64,000 nt of DNA from Alteromonas naphthalenivorans. GTDB lineage: Bacteria; Pseudomonadota; Gammaproteobacteria; Enterobacterales; Alteromonadaceae. This document shows positions 23,531 to 33,615 of the stretch, piece by piece. The stretch covers positions 2,170,001 through 2,234,000 of the forward strand of contig NC_015554.1 in the NCBI RefSeq assembly GCF_000213655.1, in the 5' to 3' direction. Position 1 is the stretch's first letter, and each line of letters starts with the position of its first letter. Both the position numbers and the translations under genes were made by a program. The notes below the pieces were generated by a model that was not told where the DNA came from, searched no databases, and was given only the letters and a program-made list of their open reading frames with translations.

Positions 23531-26458
23531 ATGAACAACAAATTATCAAAACTTACGGTAGCCATATTATCCGCTACCACTGTAGGTTTTTCTTTGCCAA
23601 GTTTTGCGCAAGAAGAACAGGACACACAAACCCCAGATTCTTTGGAGGTGATTGAAGTTCGTGGTATCGCTAGCAGTATTGCTGAGTCTGCCCGATTAAA
23701 ACGTTACGACTCTCGTATTGTAGATGCGATTGTGGCGGAAGATATTGGTAAGTTGCCAGATAACAATATCGCTGAAGCGCTTCAGCGTATCACTGGTGTG
23801 TCTATAAGCCGAGATTTTGGTGTGGGTGAGTCGGTAACCATTCGTGGTATCTCACAAAACCGCGTTGAATTAAATGGTCGTTCTACCTCAGGCAGTGGTC
23901 GTGGTGGTATTAGTCTTGATGACTTTCCTTCTAGCTTCTTAAAAACCGTTGAAGTGGTTAAATCCCCTACTCCAGAAATGATTGAAGGTGCGTTAGGCGG
24001 TACTATTAACATGACAACTGTACGCCCGCTAGAGCTTGAAGAGCCTCTGGTAGCCGTGACCTTAGATGGAGAGTACGCAGACAAAGCAGAAAACTGGGCG
24101 CCTATGTTTACAGGCGCAGCCGGAAGAAACTGGGATCTAGGTGATGCCGGTACGTTTGGTGCATCAGTAGTGATGTCGTATCAAGACCGCACACTAAGAC
24201 GTGATGAGTTCTTTAATCTTGTAACCCCAACCGAATTAGATTTAGACGGCGACGGCAACAGTGACGCTGCTAATACCCCTAGCGGTAACTACTTAGTTCG
24301 CAGTCAAAACACCGTTGAGCAAAAAACTGAACAGCGTGAACGTACCGCTTATGGATTGTCCCTTCAATGGGCGCCAAAAGATACCGACGCCTTTATTTAC
24401 TTAGACGTAAACGCTACCGACCTTGACGGTGGGCAAGAAGCCTACTCTGTACTGAACGACAGCAAAGACTATTCTGATTTGGTGTTAGACAACGCCTACG
24501 GCGATGCCCAAGGTCAACTGCAAAGTTTTGGCTCAGGCAGTGCGTTTGTACAGCCTAAAACATGGGCCGATTTTACCACCAACGACTCGATGTCCAACGC
24601 GCTAGGTGGTGAATGGTTTATTACCGATAAACTAAAAATTTCAGGTGAAGTGGCGTATACCAAGTCTGAAAGCCTGCGTACCAATTCTGAATTTAACTTA
24701 CGCCCTATTTCTCGCGATCAATATGAAGAAGACGGTACTATTACCGAAAATTTATTTACCATTACCATGACCCAGGAAGGCGATGCAGTACCTGGTATTG
24801 CGTTTTCGGATGAGGACGCGCTATTAGATCCAAGTAACTTGGCTATTCGCCAATTTACCCACCAGCGTTACTATGAAGAAAACGAAGAAACAGCAATTCG
24901 TTTTGACATGGAATACATCGAGCCTTTTTCAAATTTAAGCTTCCTCACTAAAATAAAAGCAGGTATTCGTACTACGGATAGAGATTACGAACTAGACCGC
25001 TACGACTTAAGAAATAATGGTAGTGAACTTAAAAACTTACAAACCAGTGTGTCTTATGATGGTGTGATAAGACCAACATGGGTAGATGAATTTAACTCTG
25101 CTTTTGGGGGATTTAAGGAAATAAACCACAGTAATACCTTTGAACAATCTGGTATTTTTGGCACTAACGCGCTCACCCATTACTACGTTTACGATGGTGC
25201 TGAGCTGGCTTACAATATTAATGGTACTTACGACCGCGTAAAACAAATGCTGGATGGCAGTAGCCATGAATTAACCGGATCATTAGATGACAACATGGTT
25301 CGAAATACTGGCTCTTACGCCCAAATAAGCGAAGAAACTCAAGCGTTATATACCCAGTTTCATTTAGATTTCGACAAACTTACCGCGGTAGTCGGTGCAC
25401 GGTATGTGCAAACTGATTTAACGTCTAATACGTTTGATCAAACTGGCAGCTATGATTACTCAGATTTTCTTCCAAGCATCAATGCCACCTACTCGTTAGC
25501 AGACGATACCATTTTACGTTTTGCTGCGGCCAAAGTAATGCGCCGACCAGAATTTGGCGAGCTTAGCCCTGCAATTAGTGTCGATAATTCACTCGTTACC
25601 GGTACACAAGGCTCGTACCAACTTGACCCCTATCGTATTACCCAGTACGACTTATCTGCTGAACATTACTTTGGTCAAGGTGGTATGGTCTCTGCCGCTA
25701 TATTTTATAAAGATGTAGAGTCGTTTACCGTAGCAAGCAGCTCTTGCATGGCTGATAGCAACACGGTAACAGGCCAAAACGTGACTGAGTACGTTAACGT
25801 ATGTTTACTGGATACCGCAGGGGTAAGCCAAGCTGATGTGAATTACGCTTCGGGCGACCAAGACTTAGCGTATGTAGAAGCTCAGCGTGATGCCGGCCTA
25901 ACCGGTATTGTTATCGACACAGATGTTAATGGTGGAAGCGGTGAAATTGCAGGTATCGAACTTGCCTACCAACAACAGTTTAGTTTTCTTCCTGGCATGT
26001 GGTCTGGTTTAGGTGTTAGCACCAACTATACCTATGCCGATAGTGAACAACCTGATGGTAACCCACTGCTAGATATTTCTAACCACACCTTCAATGGCCA
26101 GGTTTACTGGGAAAATGCGGGTATCCAAATACGTCTTGCCTATAACTGGCGTGATAAGTATTTAGACACTCAAGATGAAAAACGTGTACGTCCTGTTGGC
26201 GCGCTAGCCACCGGTGTGTACAACCGTACCAATCCTGAAGAAGCATTTTTTGACCCAACGCTGGGTAATAACTATCGTGATGCTCGCGGCCAGTTCGACT
26301 TTTCGGCCAGTTACGATGTAAACGAGCATATTACGCTTGTAGCGAACGCGGTTAACTTAACCGGTGAGCCTATCGTGCAAGTAACAGAGCTTGATAGCAT
26401 TTGGCAGTATAGCGAGTCGGATAGACGCTTTACCTTCGGCGTACGAGCTCGTTGGTAA
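23531..26458 (+). CDS. TonB-dependent outer-membrane receptor, probably for alginate oligosaccharides
   Basis: 975 residues. Signal peptide ending PSFAQ (about residue 27), a TonB-box-like DSLEVIEVRG, then the plug domain (LPDNNIAEALQRITGVSI, VTIRGISQNRVELNGR, GALGGTINMTTVRPLE, about residues 55-165) and a 22-strand barrel ending in FTFGVRARW with a terminal aromatic residue. This is the carbohydrate-type TonB receptor common in Alteromonadales. Substrate is inferred from the flanking lyases and the LacI operator upstream. It is the first gene of the rightward series. Confidence 0.9.
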   Translation: MNNKLSKLTVAILSATTVGFSLPSFAQEEQDTQTPDSLEVIEVRGIASSIAESARLKRYDSRIVDAIVAEDIGKLPDNNIAEALQRITGVSISRDFGVGESVTIRGISQNRVELNGRSTSGSGRGGISLDDFPSSFLKTVEVVKSPTPEMIEGALGGTINMTTVRPLELEEPLVAVTLDGEYADKAENWAPMFTGAAGRNWDLGDAGTFGASVVMSYQDRTLRRDEFFNLVTPTELDLDGDGNSDAANTPSGNYLVRSQNTVEQKTEQRERTAYGLSLQWAPKDTDAFIYLDVNATDLDGGQEAYSVLNDSKDYSDLVLDNAYGDAQGQLQSFGSGSAFVQPKTWADFTTNDSMSNALGGEWFITDKLKISGEVAYTKSESLRTNSEFNLRPISRDQYEEDGTITENLFTITMTQEGDAVPGIAFSDEDALLDPSNLAIRQFTHQRYYEENEETAIRFDMEYIEPFSNLSFLTKIKAGIRTTDRDYELDRYDLRNNGSELKNLQTSVSYDGVIRPTWVDEFNSAFGGFKEINHSNTFEQSGIFGTNALTHYYVYDGAELAYNINGTYDRVKQMLDGSSHELTGSLDDNMVRNTGSYAQISEETQALYTQFHLDFDKLTAVVGARYVQTDLTSNTFDQTGSYDYSDFLPSINATYSLADDTILRFAAAKVMRRPEFGELSPAISVDNSLVTGTQGSYQLDPYRITQYDLSAEHYFGQGGMVSAAIFYKDVESFTVASSSCMADSNTVTGQNVTEYVNVCLLDTAGVSQADVNYASGDQDLAYVEAQRDAGLTGIVIDTDVNGGSGEIAGIELAYQQQFSFLPGMWSGLGVSTNYTYADSEQPDGNPLLDISNHTFNGQVYWENAGIQIRLAYNWRDKYLDTQDEKRVRPVGALATGVYNRTNPEEAFFDPTLGNNYRDARGQFDFSASYDVNEHITLVANAVNLTGEPIVQVTELDSIWQYSESDRRFTFGVRARW

Positions 26459-26468
26459 GGCTTTGTAG

Positions 26469-26502
26469 CATACTTCGCTATTGGCAACATTGGCGAAGTA
26501 TG
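26469..26502 (+). terminator. Hairpin between receptor and PL7 lyase genes
   Basis: CATACTTCGC (26469-26478) pairs with GCGAAGTATG (26493-26502) around a 14-base loop, 10 bases after the receptor stop. No T tract follows, so it may lower readthrough or protect the receptor mRNA rather than end transcription fully. Confidence 0.4.
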
Positions 26503-26637
26503 TGCAACGTTCACTCTACGCTAGCACCAATTATAGTTATTTAACCAGACCATTTGCCGTAGTAAACGCTACGGCTAACTTTCTAATTCATTCAATCACT
26601 TTTTTTTCTTTTGACGATTTCCGTAAGGAGCGCATTC

Positions 26638-27756
26638 ATGTCAAACACTAAACATGTATATCTGGCCGGCTTAGCCGCGCTTTCCTTGGTGGCAGCGTGT
26701 AACGACGCTGACACTTCTTCATCGACCAACACAGCACAGCAAGATTCACACGCCGTATCGGGTGCTAAGGCTCCTGGCGAAGTATTCGATCTTTCCCCTT
26801 GGAACATACTTTTACCGCTAGATAGAGACGGTGACGGTAAGGCCGACAAAATTAAAAATAAAGACTTAGCAAGCTTTCATGTGGATGAGTTCTTTTATTT
26901 AGACGACAATAACAACATGGTATTTGCGGCGGCGAATAAAGCATTCACCTCTCCCACCTCAACGAATACCCGAAGTGAGCTTCGTCAAGTGTACGCCGAT
27001 GAAAACGGCAATGTTCCCAGCTTAGAAAGCCCAGCTAATTACTTTGCACTTGCCTCAAACCCAGACTCAGATAAGTTCGCTGCCATCGGTGCCCGTATGG
27101 AAGCCACCCTTAAAGTAGACCACGTTTCTACCAATGCTAAATATCATGACAAACCCCCCGCATATTCGGTTGTTGTAGGGCAAATTCATGCTGGTAAGCT
27201 AGATGACCTTAGAAATGATGTGTCGGGTTTTGGTTGGGGTAACGAACCACTAAAGATTTATTATAAGAAGTACCCAAACCATGAGACAGGTACGGTATTT
27301 TGGAACTATGAGCTAAATTTACCAGAAGATAACCCTAAACGTACTGACATTGCTTACCCTGTATGGGGAGATGGGTGGCATGACGACAATGATCCCGGTG
27401 AAACAGGCATCGCGCTTGGTGAGTCTTTCAGTTATGAGATTAACGTTTACGGCGATACAATGTATCTAACCTTTAGCGCAGAGAACCACCCCACGGTTAA
27501 GCACCAGATAAACTTGGCAAACAATGTTGATGCTAATGGCTTTATAGATGACTATGATGACCCTGTGGCGTACAAGAATGATTGGCTTTTTTTCAAAGCT
27601 GGCGCGTATAACCAATGCAGTACGAAGGATGCCCCAACATTCCGCTACCCCGCTTGTCCGGGAACGGGCGACTGGGAAACCGATAAAAAAGCAGGTAACT
27701 ACACCCGCGTGTCCTTCTCTCATTTGCAGGTAGGCGATGCTATTGCAGTTAAATAG
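26638..27756 (+). CDS. Alginate lyase lipoprotein, polysaccharide lyase family 7
   Basis: 372 residues. Lipobox LVAAC with the lipid-modified Cys at position 21, then a low-complexity Ser/Thr linker and the PL7 jelly-roll domain from about residue 45. The three family signatures are present: RSELRQ (112-117), GQIHA (Q182, H184) and a variant FFKAGAYNQ near residue 330 (usually YFKAGVYNQ), giving the Gln/His/Tyr/Arg active site. It probably acts at the cell surface or periplasm and feeds oligomers to the receptor and PL6. AAGGAG precedes ATG 26638. Confidence 0.9.
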   Translation: MSNTKHVYLAGLAALSLVAACNDADTSSSTNTAQQDSHAVSGAKAPGEVFDLSPWNILLPLDRDGDGKADKIKNKDLASFHVDEFFYLDDNNNMVFAAANKAFTSPTSTNTRSELRQVYADENGNVPSLESPANYFALASNPDSDKFAAIGARMEATLKVDHVSTNAKYHDKPPAYSVVVGQIHAGKLDDLRNDVSGFGWGNEPLKIYYKKYPNHETGTVFWNYELNLPEDNPKRTDIAYPVWGDGWHDDNDPGETGIALGESFSYEINVYGDTMYLTFSAENHPTVKHQINLANNVDANGFIDDYDDPVAYKNDWLFFKAGAYNQCSTKDAPTFRYPACPGTGDWETDKKAGNYTRVSFSHLQVGDAIAVK

Positions 27757-27813
27757 TGAAGAGTATTTGGTAACACAAATACTCCTATAAACGCCTTTAG
27801 TAAGAGAATAATA

Positions 27814-28833
27814 ATGAATAAAAGTAAAGTTAGACTTATCGATGTGGCTGAGAAAGCGGGCGTATCAAAAAGTACCGCCTCGCAATTTTTAAACGGTCGC
27901 TTCGATTTTATGTCGTTCGACACCCGTTTGCGATTGCAAAAAGCGGTAGAGGAACTGAATTATGTTCCCAATAATATCGCCCGTAGCTTGAAAACCAATA
28001 AGACCAAAACCCTGGGTGTTATTGTAAGAGATATATCTAGCTATTACACCAGTCAGACCATTCGTGGTATGGACGATTATTGTAAAAGTCATGGCTACGA
28101 TTTATTCATTTATAATTCGGATTTTGAACCCAAAACCGAAAAAAATGCGCTGACTACACTTTGCCAATTAAATGTAGACGGCGCCATTATTGCCTCTTGC
28201 GGAAACAACGCAAAGCTAATAGAAGACATTTCGAATAACACTATGCCAGTGGTGCAATTTCAATTAGAACATGACGATTGTGACACCGGCATTGTGGTTG
28301 CTGATTACAAACGGGCGTCTTTTGATGCCACTGAGTACCTTATTAACTTGGGGCACAAACATATTTGTTTTGTAACCCAAAAGTTCGAATCGGTTAAGTC
28401 TCGCCAAGAGAAGTATCAAGGTTTTGTAGATGCACATACAAAACATAATCTACCCGTTGACGAAACCCTAACTATACATTGGAGTCGGCAGGACGGATTG
28501 CATCGCTCTCCCATTGATATGCTGAAGTCAGACAACCCACCCACCGCTTTTTTTACTCAGCAAATTGCAATAACCATTGATGTACTAAAAGAATTAGAAG
28601 CCGCTAACATTCCTATTCCCCAAGACGTGTCTTTACTTGGGTTCGAGGAAATCCCTATGGCTGAATTTTTTAAGGTGCCTATTACCGTTATCAAACAGCA
28701 ACCTTACGAATTAGGCGGCGAAGCAGCGCGCATGTTGATGAATAAAATCAATAATCCTAAATCGGTAAATACGCGTATGCTGGTGCCCTGTTCTTTGGTG
28801 GAACGCTCATCATGCGCGGCGCCTAAGGCTTAA
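27814..28833 (+). CDS. LacI family transcriptional regulator of the alginate locus
   Basis: 339 residues. The N-terminal helix-turn-helix reads LIDVAEKAGVSKSTASQFLNG, the hinge helix VPNNIARSLKTNKTKTLGVIV follows, then a periplasmic-binding-protein-like effector domain (about residues 63-330). The effector is probably an alginate breakdown product. It lies 57 bases after the PL7 gene, and the two 14-bp palindromes between the divergent operons are its likely targets. GAGA sits before the ATG, weak but usable. Confidence 0.88.
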   Translation: MNKSKVRLIDVAEKAGVSKSTASQFLNGRFDFMSFDTRLRLQKAVEELNYVPNNIARSLKTNKTKTLGVIVRDISSYYTSQTIRGMDDYCKSHGYDLFIYNSDFEPKTEKNALTTLCQLNVDGAIIASCGNNAKLIEDISNNTMPVVQFQLEHDDCDTGIVVADYKRASFDATEYLINLGHKHICFVTQKFESVKSRQEKYQGFVDAHTKHNLPVDETLTIHWSRQDGLHRSPIDMLKSDNPPTAFFTQQIAITIDVLKELEAANIPIPQDVSLLGFEEIPMAEFFKVPITVIKQQPYELGGEAARMLMNKINNPKSVNTRMLVPCSLVERSSCAAPKA

Positions 28834-29063
28834 CCTATTTTGTTTTCACTAGTGCGGCACTGATGGGATGAAAACAGCGTTAGCTATAATAAAGCGCCGC
28901 CTTTTAAGGAATAGTACATCAGTGTAATGCCCTGAAGGTTAAAAATTAGCTCATCACTATGAAAGTATTGAAATTATATTTTCAAACTAATGCCGCAACC
29001 TTGTTTAAGTTTGATACTGTATTACCCATCTCCTGAATTTAGTGCTTTTATCGATTAACTCCC

Positions 29064-29996
29064 ATGCTTTCATTTATCACCAGTACCTTAGTGCCCGTTC
29101 TAATCCTACTTTTAATGGGTTGGGTATTTTTTCGCATCCGTTGGTTAAACGAAGCCTTTATCGAGTCGGGTTCAAAGCTGGTGTTCAATGTCGCCCTACC
29201 CTCGTTGCTTTTTTTATCTATTAGTCAGTCAAACTTTTCTAATGCCGCTAATTTTACCCTCATCACTATTGGAATAAGTGGTTCAATATTGATGTGCGCG
29301 GTATTAATGTTATTGGTGCATTTCACCGTGAACCCACAAAATGCACGTGGTGTAGTAGTGCAAGGTGGCTTTAGGGCCAACATGGGTATTATCGGCTTAG
29401 CCTATTGCGCGAATACTTATGGGCAAGAAGGCTTGGCAGCCGCATCCGTTTATATGGGCTGTATTACCATTTTGTACAATGTTATGTCGGTGTTTGTGCT
29501 CAACTTCTATCAGGTGGGTTTTACAGCGCCAATGAATCAAATTAAAGGTATTGCTCGAAACCCGCTTATTATTTCAATTGTTGCAGCATTACCATTTTCT
29601 TATTTTCAATGGTCGTTGCCCGAGGTTGCCTTAAAAACCGGAGAGTATTTTGCCCAGCTTACCCTTCCCTTAGCACTTATCTGTACCGGCGCATCACTGC
29701 AGTTCCGCTCTTTTTCTAGCGACTGGTATAACATCGCATTAGCCACAGTAAGTAAGTGCATTGTTTACCCCGCCTTACTAGTAGGTATTGCCTATTTTTC
29801 CGGTTTCAGAGGTATGGAACTAGGCATAGTATTATTGCTGTCTATTGCGCCGACAGCCGCAGCCAGCTATGTGATGGTAAGAAACTTAGGTGGCGATCAC
29901 CGTCTGGCGGCGAGTATTATTGCCCTAAGCACATTGGTGTCGTTACCTATTACCGCCATCGGGTTTGGCAGTTTAGCCATGCTAGGCCTGGTTTAA
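29064..29996 (+). CDS. AEC family transporter
   Basis: 310 residues with about ten transmembrane helices in two halves, the auxin efflux carrier fold: VPVLILLLMGWVFFRIRWL at the start, GGFRANMGIIGLAY mid-protein, and PTAAASYVMVRNLGGD in the ninth helix. Members carry organic acids such as malate. Being 230 bases after the LacI gene, it may move an acid linked to alginate catabolism, but it could also be independent. Confidence 0.82.
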   Translation: MLSFITSTLVPVLILLLMGWVFFRIRWLNEAFIESGSKLVFNVALPSLLFLSISQSNFSNAANFTLITIGISGSILMCAVLMLLVHFTVNPQNARGVVVQGGFRANMGIIGLAYCANTYGQEGLAAASVYMGCITILYNVMSVFVLNFYQVGFTAPMNQIKGIARNPLIISIVAALPFSYFQWSLPEVALKTGEYFAQLTLPLALICTGASLQFRSFSSDWYNIALATVSKCIVYPALLVGIAYFSGFRGMELGIVLLLSIAPTAAASYVMVRNLGGDHRLAASIIALSTLVSLPITAIGFGSLAMLGLV

Positions 29997-30223
29997 GAGC
30001 TAATAGGTGCTCAAAGCCCACGCTATACACTTGTTTACACTTTTATGGTTGGCAATTGTTCGGTTTTGACCCACAATGAACTGAGTTACCTTTGATTCCC
30101 TGAGTTCGATTGCTTTAATTCGAACATTGGGCTTAAGCGATTAGGTTCGATGGCTGCATTTGATGGCTTGCCGTTAATAGCTAAAAGTCAGTAGCCAGCA
30201 TTTAATCGCATGGAAAAATTATT

Positions 30224-30439
30224 ATGAAAATAGTTCGGTTAACCCTTGGTAGCATTCTTTTTATCGGCGGCATTATTTTAACCCTTTTACCAGGGTCAAT
30301 TTTGTTAGTGATAGGTGGATTAGTGTTACTGAGTTACGACTGGCCCCGTGCACGTGGATGGCTCAAAATAAGTCAGAACATGATGGCGTCAAGCGCTAGA
30401 AGAATAGACCGCGTATTATTAATGCGTAAATTTCGCTAA
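30224..30439 (+). CDS. PGPGW-like small membrane protein
   Basis: 71 residues. A hydrophobic hairpin (LTLGSILFIGGIILTLLPGSILLVIGGLVLL) contains LPGS where the PGPGW family has LPGPG, then DWPRARGWLK corresponds to the (E/D)FxWAR segment. The C-terminus is basic. Function unknown. Confidence 0.65.
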   Translation: MKIVRLTLGSILFIGGIILTLLPGSILLVIGGLVLLSYDWPRARGWLKISQNMMASSARRIDRVLLMRKFR

Positions 30440-30678
30440 GCAATTACTGCGTAATTTACGCTTTCCCCCCTGTCATCGCACATCGTAAACCATTAATCTG
30501 AAGTTTCAGTATAACCTTCATAGTCATGTTATTTTTATACACTAAACTCGTTAAAAGTATAAAATTCAACGACACGATTAATAACATTTTATAAAAATCA
30601 AAAACCTTTCATTTATTCAAACAGGCAACGTGAGGCATTCGACTGACCATCGACACTTACGACAATGGAGACAAGACC

Positions 30679-31206
30679 ATGATTACGTTTACCGTTAACG
30701 GTGAAACACGTGAATTTGCGGGCGATCCTACCACTCCCGTACTTTGGTACTTACGTGACGAACTACATCTAACTGGCCCTAAATTTGGCTGTGGCATGGC
30801 ACAATGTGGTGCCTGTACCGTACACATTAATGGTGTAGCACAGCGCTCTTGCGTATTGCCTGTTTCAGCGGTTTCAGGCAGTAAAATAACGACCATTGAG
30901 GGCTTGAGTAAAGACGGTGAACATCCCGTTCAACAAGCATGGGTTGAACATAAGGTGCCTCAATGTGGATATTGTCAGTGCGGCCAAATGATGCAAGCGG
31001 CCAGCTTGTTAGCAAGTAACCCTACCCCAAGCGATGAGGAAATTGTGCAAGGTATGTCAGGCAATATCTGTCGCTGCGGTACTTACCCACGTATTCACAA
31101 AGCGATTAAGTCAGCGGCGAAAACTATGGCTGGTGTGGAGTATTATGTTCCTGTAGCAAGCTCGCCAGAAACAGCCACATCTGAGTCTGCGGGAGAAGAA
31201 GCATGA
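30679..31206 (+). CDS. iorA: 2Fe-2S subunit of a molybdenum hydroxylase (isoquinoline 1-oxidoreductase alpha type)
   Basis: 175 residues. A plant-type ferredoxin domain carries [19 protein letters not shown]...C, and a second helical [2Fe-2S] domain carries [11 protein letters not shown] and CRCGTYP. It passes electrons from the molybdenum subunit encoded next to it, whose start overlaps this stop by 4 bases (ATGA). GGAGACAAG precedes the ATG. The substrate is probably an aldehyde or N-heterocycle; no cytochrome partner or XdhC-type maturation gene is adjacent. Confidence 0.87.
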   Translation: MITFTVNGETREFAGDPTTPVLWYLRDELHLTGPKFGCGMAQCGACTVHINGVAQRSCVLPVSAVSGSKITTIEGLSKDGEHPVQQAWVEHKVPQCGYCQCGQMMQAASLLASNPTPSDEEIVQGMSGNICRCGTYPRIHKAIKSAAKTMAGVEYYVPVASSPETATSESAGEEA

Positions 31207-33458
31207 GCAAGTATTTCGACTTAACGCGTCGCAGCTTTCTAAAGTCATCGGCCACCGCTGGTGCACTCGTTTTAGGTACGTATTTCATGGGCGCTGCACC
31301 TCGCGCCATGGCGGGCGTACTAGCAAAGCCTTCTGAATCAGCCAAAATGGCTAACTTATTTGTAGCACTACGCCCCGATGGCGTTGTTGAGATTACGTGT
31401 CACCGCTCTGAAATGGGCCAACAAATTCGTACCGCATTGGCGCAAATTGTGGCCGATGAGATGGAAGCCTCGTGGGACAAAGTCGTGGTGATCCAAGGTA
31501 AAGGCGACCCGAAGTACGGCGATCAAAATACCGATGGTTCACGCAGTATTCGTTACAACATGCAACGTTTACGTGAAATGGGCGCAAGTGTTCGCCACCT
31601 TATGCAGCAAGCCGCCGCCACCCGTTGGGACGTACCTTTCGATTCATGCAGCGCAGTGCAACATGTGGTTACTCATACCTCAGGTAAAACCCTTACCTAT
31701 GCTGAACTGGTAAACGATGCATTAAAAATTACCCCGCCAGAGCTCGATCGCATTACCCTAAAAGAACGCAGCGAGTGGCGTTACATTAATACCGCCATGG
31801 CGCACATCGACTTAAAAGACATTGTTACCGGTAAAGCGACTTTTGCGGCTGACGTACTTGAGCCAAAAGCCTTAATTGCAGTGGTGGTTCGCCCACCAGT
31901 TGTTGGCGGAAAAGTAAAAAGCTTTGATGCAAAAGCCGTTAAAGCTATTGATGGTGTGGTAGATGTGGTTGAAATTCCTGCGGCGAAAGGCGCACCACAG
32001 TTTCAACCTAAAGGCGGTATCGCCATTATTGCTAACAATACCTGGGCTGCCATAAAAGGCCGTCGCGCCCTTACAGTAAGTTGGGACGATGGTAAAAACG
32101 GTGATTATAACTCCGAAGCCTTCAAAGCAAGCTTGCTGGAAACAGTATCGAAGCCACAAAAATCAGTTCGCGAAAAAGGTGATGCAGCCAATGTGCTTGC
32201 CAATGCTAGTGATAAATTGGTTGCCGACTATTACGTGCCGCATTTAGCACAAGCGCCTATGGAGCCACCTTGCGCTACGGCAATGTATTATAAAGACCGT
32301 GTTGATGTGTGGGCTGCTACGCAGAACCCACAGGCCGATATGGAAACCGTGGGTGCCATGATTGGCATGCCGAAAGAGAAGATTAACGTGCATGTCACCA
32401 TGCTAGGCGGTGGCTTTGGTCGTAAATCGAAACCCGACTTTTCTGCTGAAGCGGCCTACCTTTCAATGAAGACAGGCAAGCCAATTCGCGTGCAATGGAC
32501 TCGTGAAGACGACATTCAGCATGGTTTCTATCATGCGGTTTCAGCACAGCATATTGAAGCCTCTTTGGATGAAAATGGCGGCATTGATGCTTACTTGCAC
32601 CGCACGGCCTTTTCGCCCATTGCGTCTACCTTCCAACAAGACGCTACCGCACCGTTCAGCTTCGAGCTTCGTTTAGGCTTTACGGATAATCCTATCAATA
32701 CCCCTAATATGAAACTTGAAAGTGGTGAAGCACCGGCGAAAGCGCGTATAGGATGGATGCGTTCGGTGTCTAACATCTTCCATGCATTCGCTATTCAGTC
32801 TTTTATTGCTGAAGCGGCTCACAAAGCGGGACGGGATCAAAAAGACTACCTACTTGAAACCATTGGCCCCGATCGTATTATCGATGTAACCGAACAAAAT
32901 GCAGAATACGACAACTACGGCGCAGACAAAGACGCTTATCCACTCGATATTGGCCGACTACGTAAAGCGATTGAGAAAGTGGCTGATATGAGTGGCTGGG
33001 GCCGTGAATTACCAAAAGGCAGAGGCCTTGGGATAGCAGCGCACCGAAGCTTCTTAACCTATGTGGCGACTGTGGTTGAAGTAGAAGTGTCTGACGCAGG
33101 CGACCTTAAGATCATCAAATCATGGGCCAGCATTGATGCAGGTACTGTGGTAAATACCGACACGGTGAAAAACCAGGTACAAGGTGGGTCTATCTTTGGT
33201 ATTACTGCCGCCATTAGTGACGGTATTACTTTTGATAAAGGTCGTGCTCAACAAAGTAACTTCCATGACTACCGCGTACCGCGTATGAGTGATGCGCCGC
33301 TAGACGTTGAGGTTGAGATTATCCCAAGTGATGCACCACCAGCAGGTGTAGGTGAACCAGCAACGCCGGTTTATGCGCCTGCCTTGTGTAACGCTATTTT
33401 CGCGGCATGTGGCAAACGTATCAGACAGTTACCCATTGGTAACCAATTAAAAGCCTAA
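31203..33458 (+). CDS. iorB: Molybdopterin subunit of a xanthine dehydrogenase-family oxidoreductase (isoquinoline 1-oxidoreductase beta type)
   Basis: 751 residues. A twin-arginine signal ([20 protein letters not shown]) at the N-terminus exports the folded complex to the periplasm. Molybdopterin-contact segments follow: [14 protein letters not shown] near residue 400, and [13 protein letters not shown] near the C-terminus, whose Glu is the general base in the family. Length is typical for the beta subunit. Translation is coupled to the iron-sulfur subunit. A strong terminator lies downstream. Confidence 0.88.
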   Translation: MSKYFDLTRRSFLKSSATAGALVLGTYFMGAAPRAMAGVLAKPSESAKMANLFVALRPDGVVEITCHRSEMGQQIRTALAQIVADEMEASWDKVVVIQGKGDPKYGDQNTDGSRSIRYNMQRLREMGASVRHLMQQAAATRWDVPFDSCSAVQHVVTHTSGKTLTYAELVNDALKITPPELDRITLKERSEWRYINTAMAHIDLKDIVTGKATFAADVLEPKALIAVVVRPPVVGGKVKSFDAKAVKAIDGVVDVVEIPAAKGAPQFQPKGGIAIIANNTWAAIKGRRALTVSWDDGKNGDYNSEAFKASLLETVSKPQKSVREKGDAANVLANASDKLVADYYVPHLAQAPMEPPCATAMYYKDRVDVWAATQNPQADMETVGAMIGMPKEKINVHVTMLGGGFGRKSKPDFSAEAAYLSMKTGKPIRVQWTREDDIQHGFYHAVSAQHIEASLDENGGIDAYLHRTAFSPIASTFQQDATAPFSFELRLGFTDNPINTPNMKLESGEAPAKARIGWMRSVSNIFHAFAIQSFIAEAAHKAGRDQKDYLLETIGPDRIIDVTEQNAEYDNYGADKDAYPLDIGRLRKAIEKVADMSGWGRELPKGRGLGIAAHRSFLTYVATVVEVEVSDAGDLKIIKSWASIDAGTVVNTDTVKNQVQGGSIFGITAAISDGITFDKGRAQQSNFHDYRVPRMSDAPLDVEVEIIPSDAPPAGVGEPATPVYAPALCNAIFAACGKRIRQLPIGNQLKA

Positions 33459-33527
33459 TACTGACTTAGTTTGCTCCAAAGTTAATAGTTTGATAAAGGC
33501 GCAATAAAGCACAATAAATACGCATTA

Positions 33528-33566
33528 AAAAAGCCGCTTAGATTGAAAAATCTAAGCGGCTTTTTG
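33528..33566. terminator. Bidirectional rho-independent terminator
   Basis: GCCGCTTAGATT-GAAA-AATCTAAGCGGC, a perfect 12-bp stem with A tract before and T tract after. It serves the rightward molybdenum subunit gene and the leftward ppsA. Confidence 0.9.
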
Positions 33567-33615
33567 ATGTTTAAGCTTCTATAAATAGCGTATTGCTAGG
33601 CTAGCGTCAAAAAGA

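Noticed and set aside
28841..28876. Nested inverted repeat TGTTTTCA/TGAAAACA after the LacI gene
   Set aside because: Long loop and no T tract; could be chance in AT-rich sequence.
30449..30461. Small palindrome GCGTAA-T-TTACGC after the PGPGW-like gene
   Set aside because: Six-base stem with a one-base loop and only a weak T tract; too small to call a terminator.
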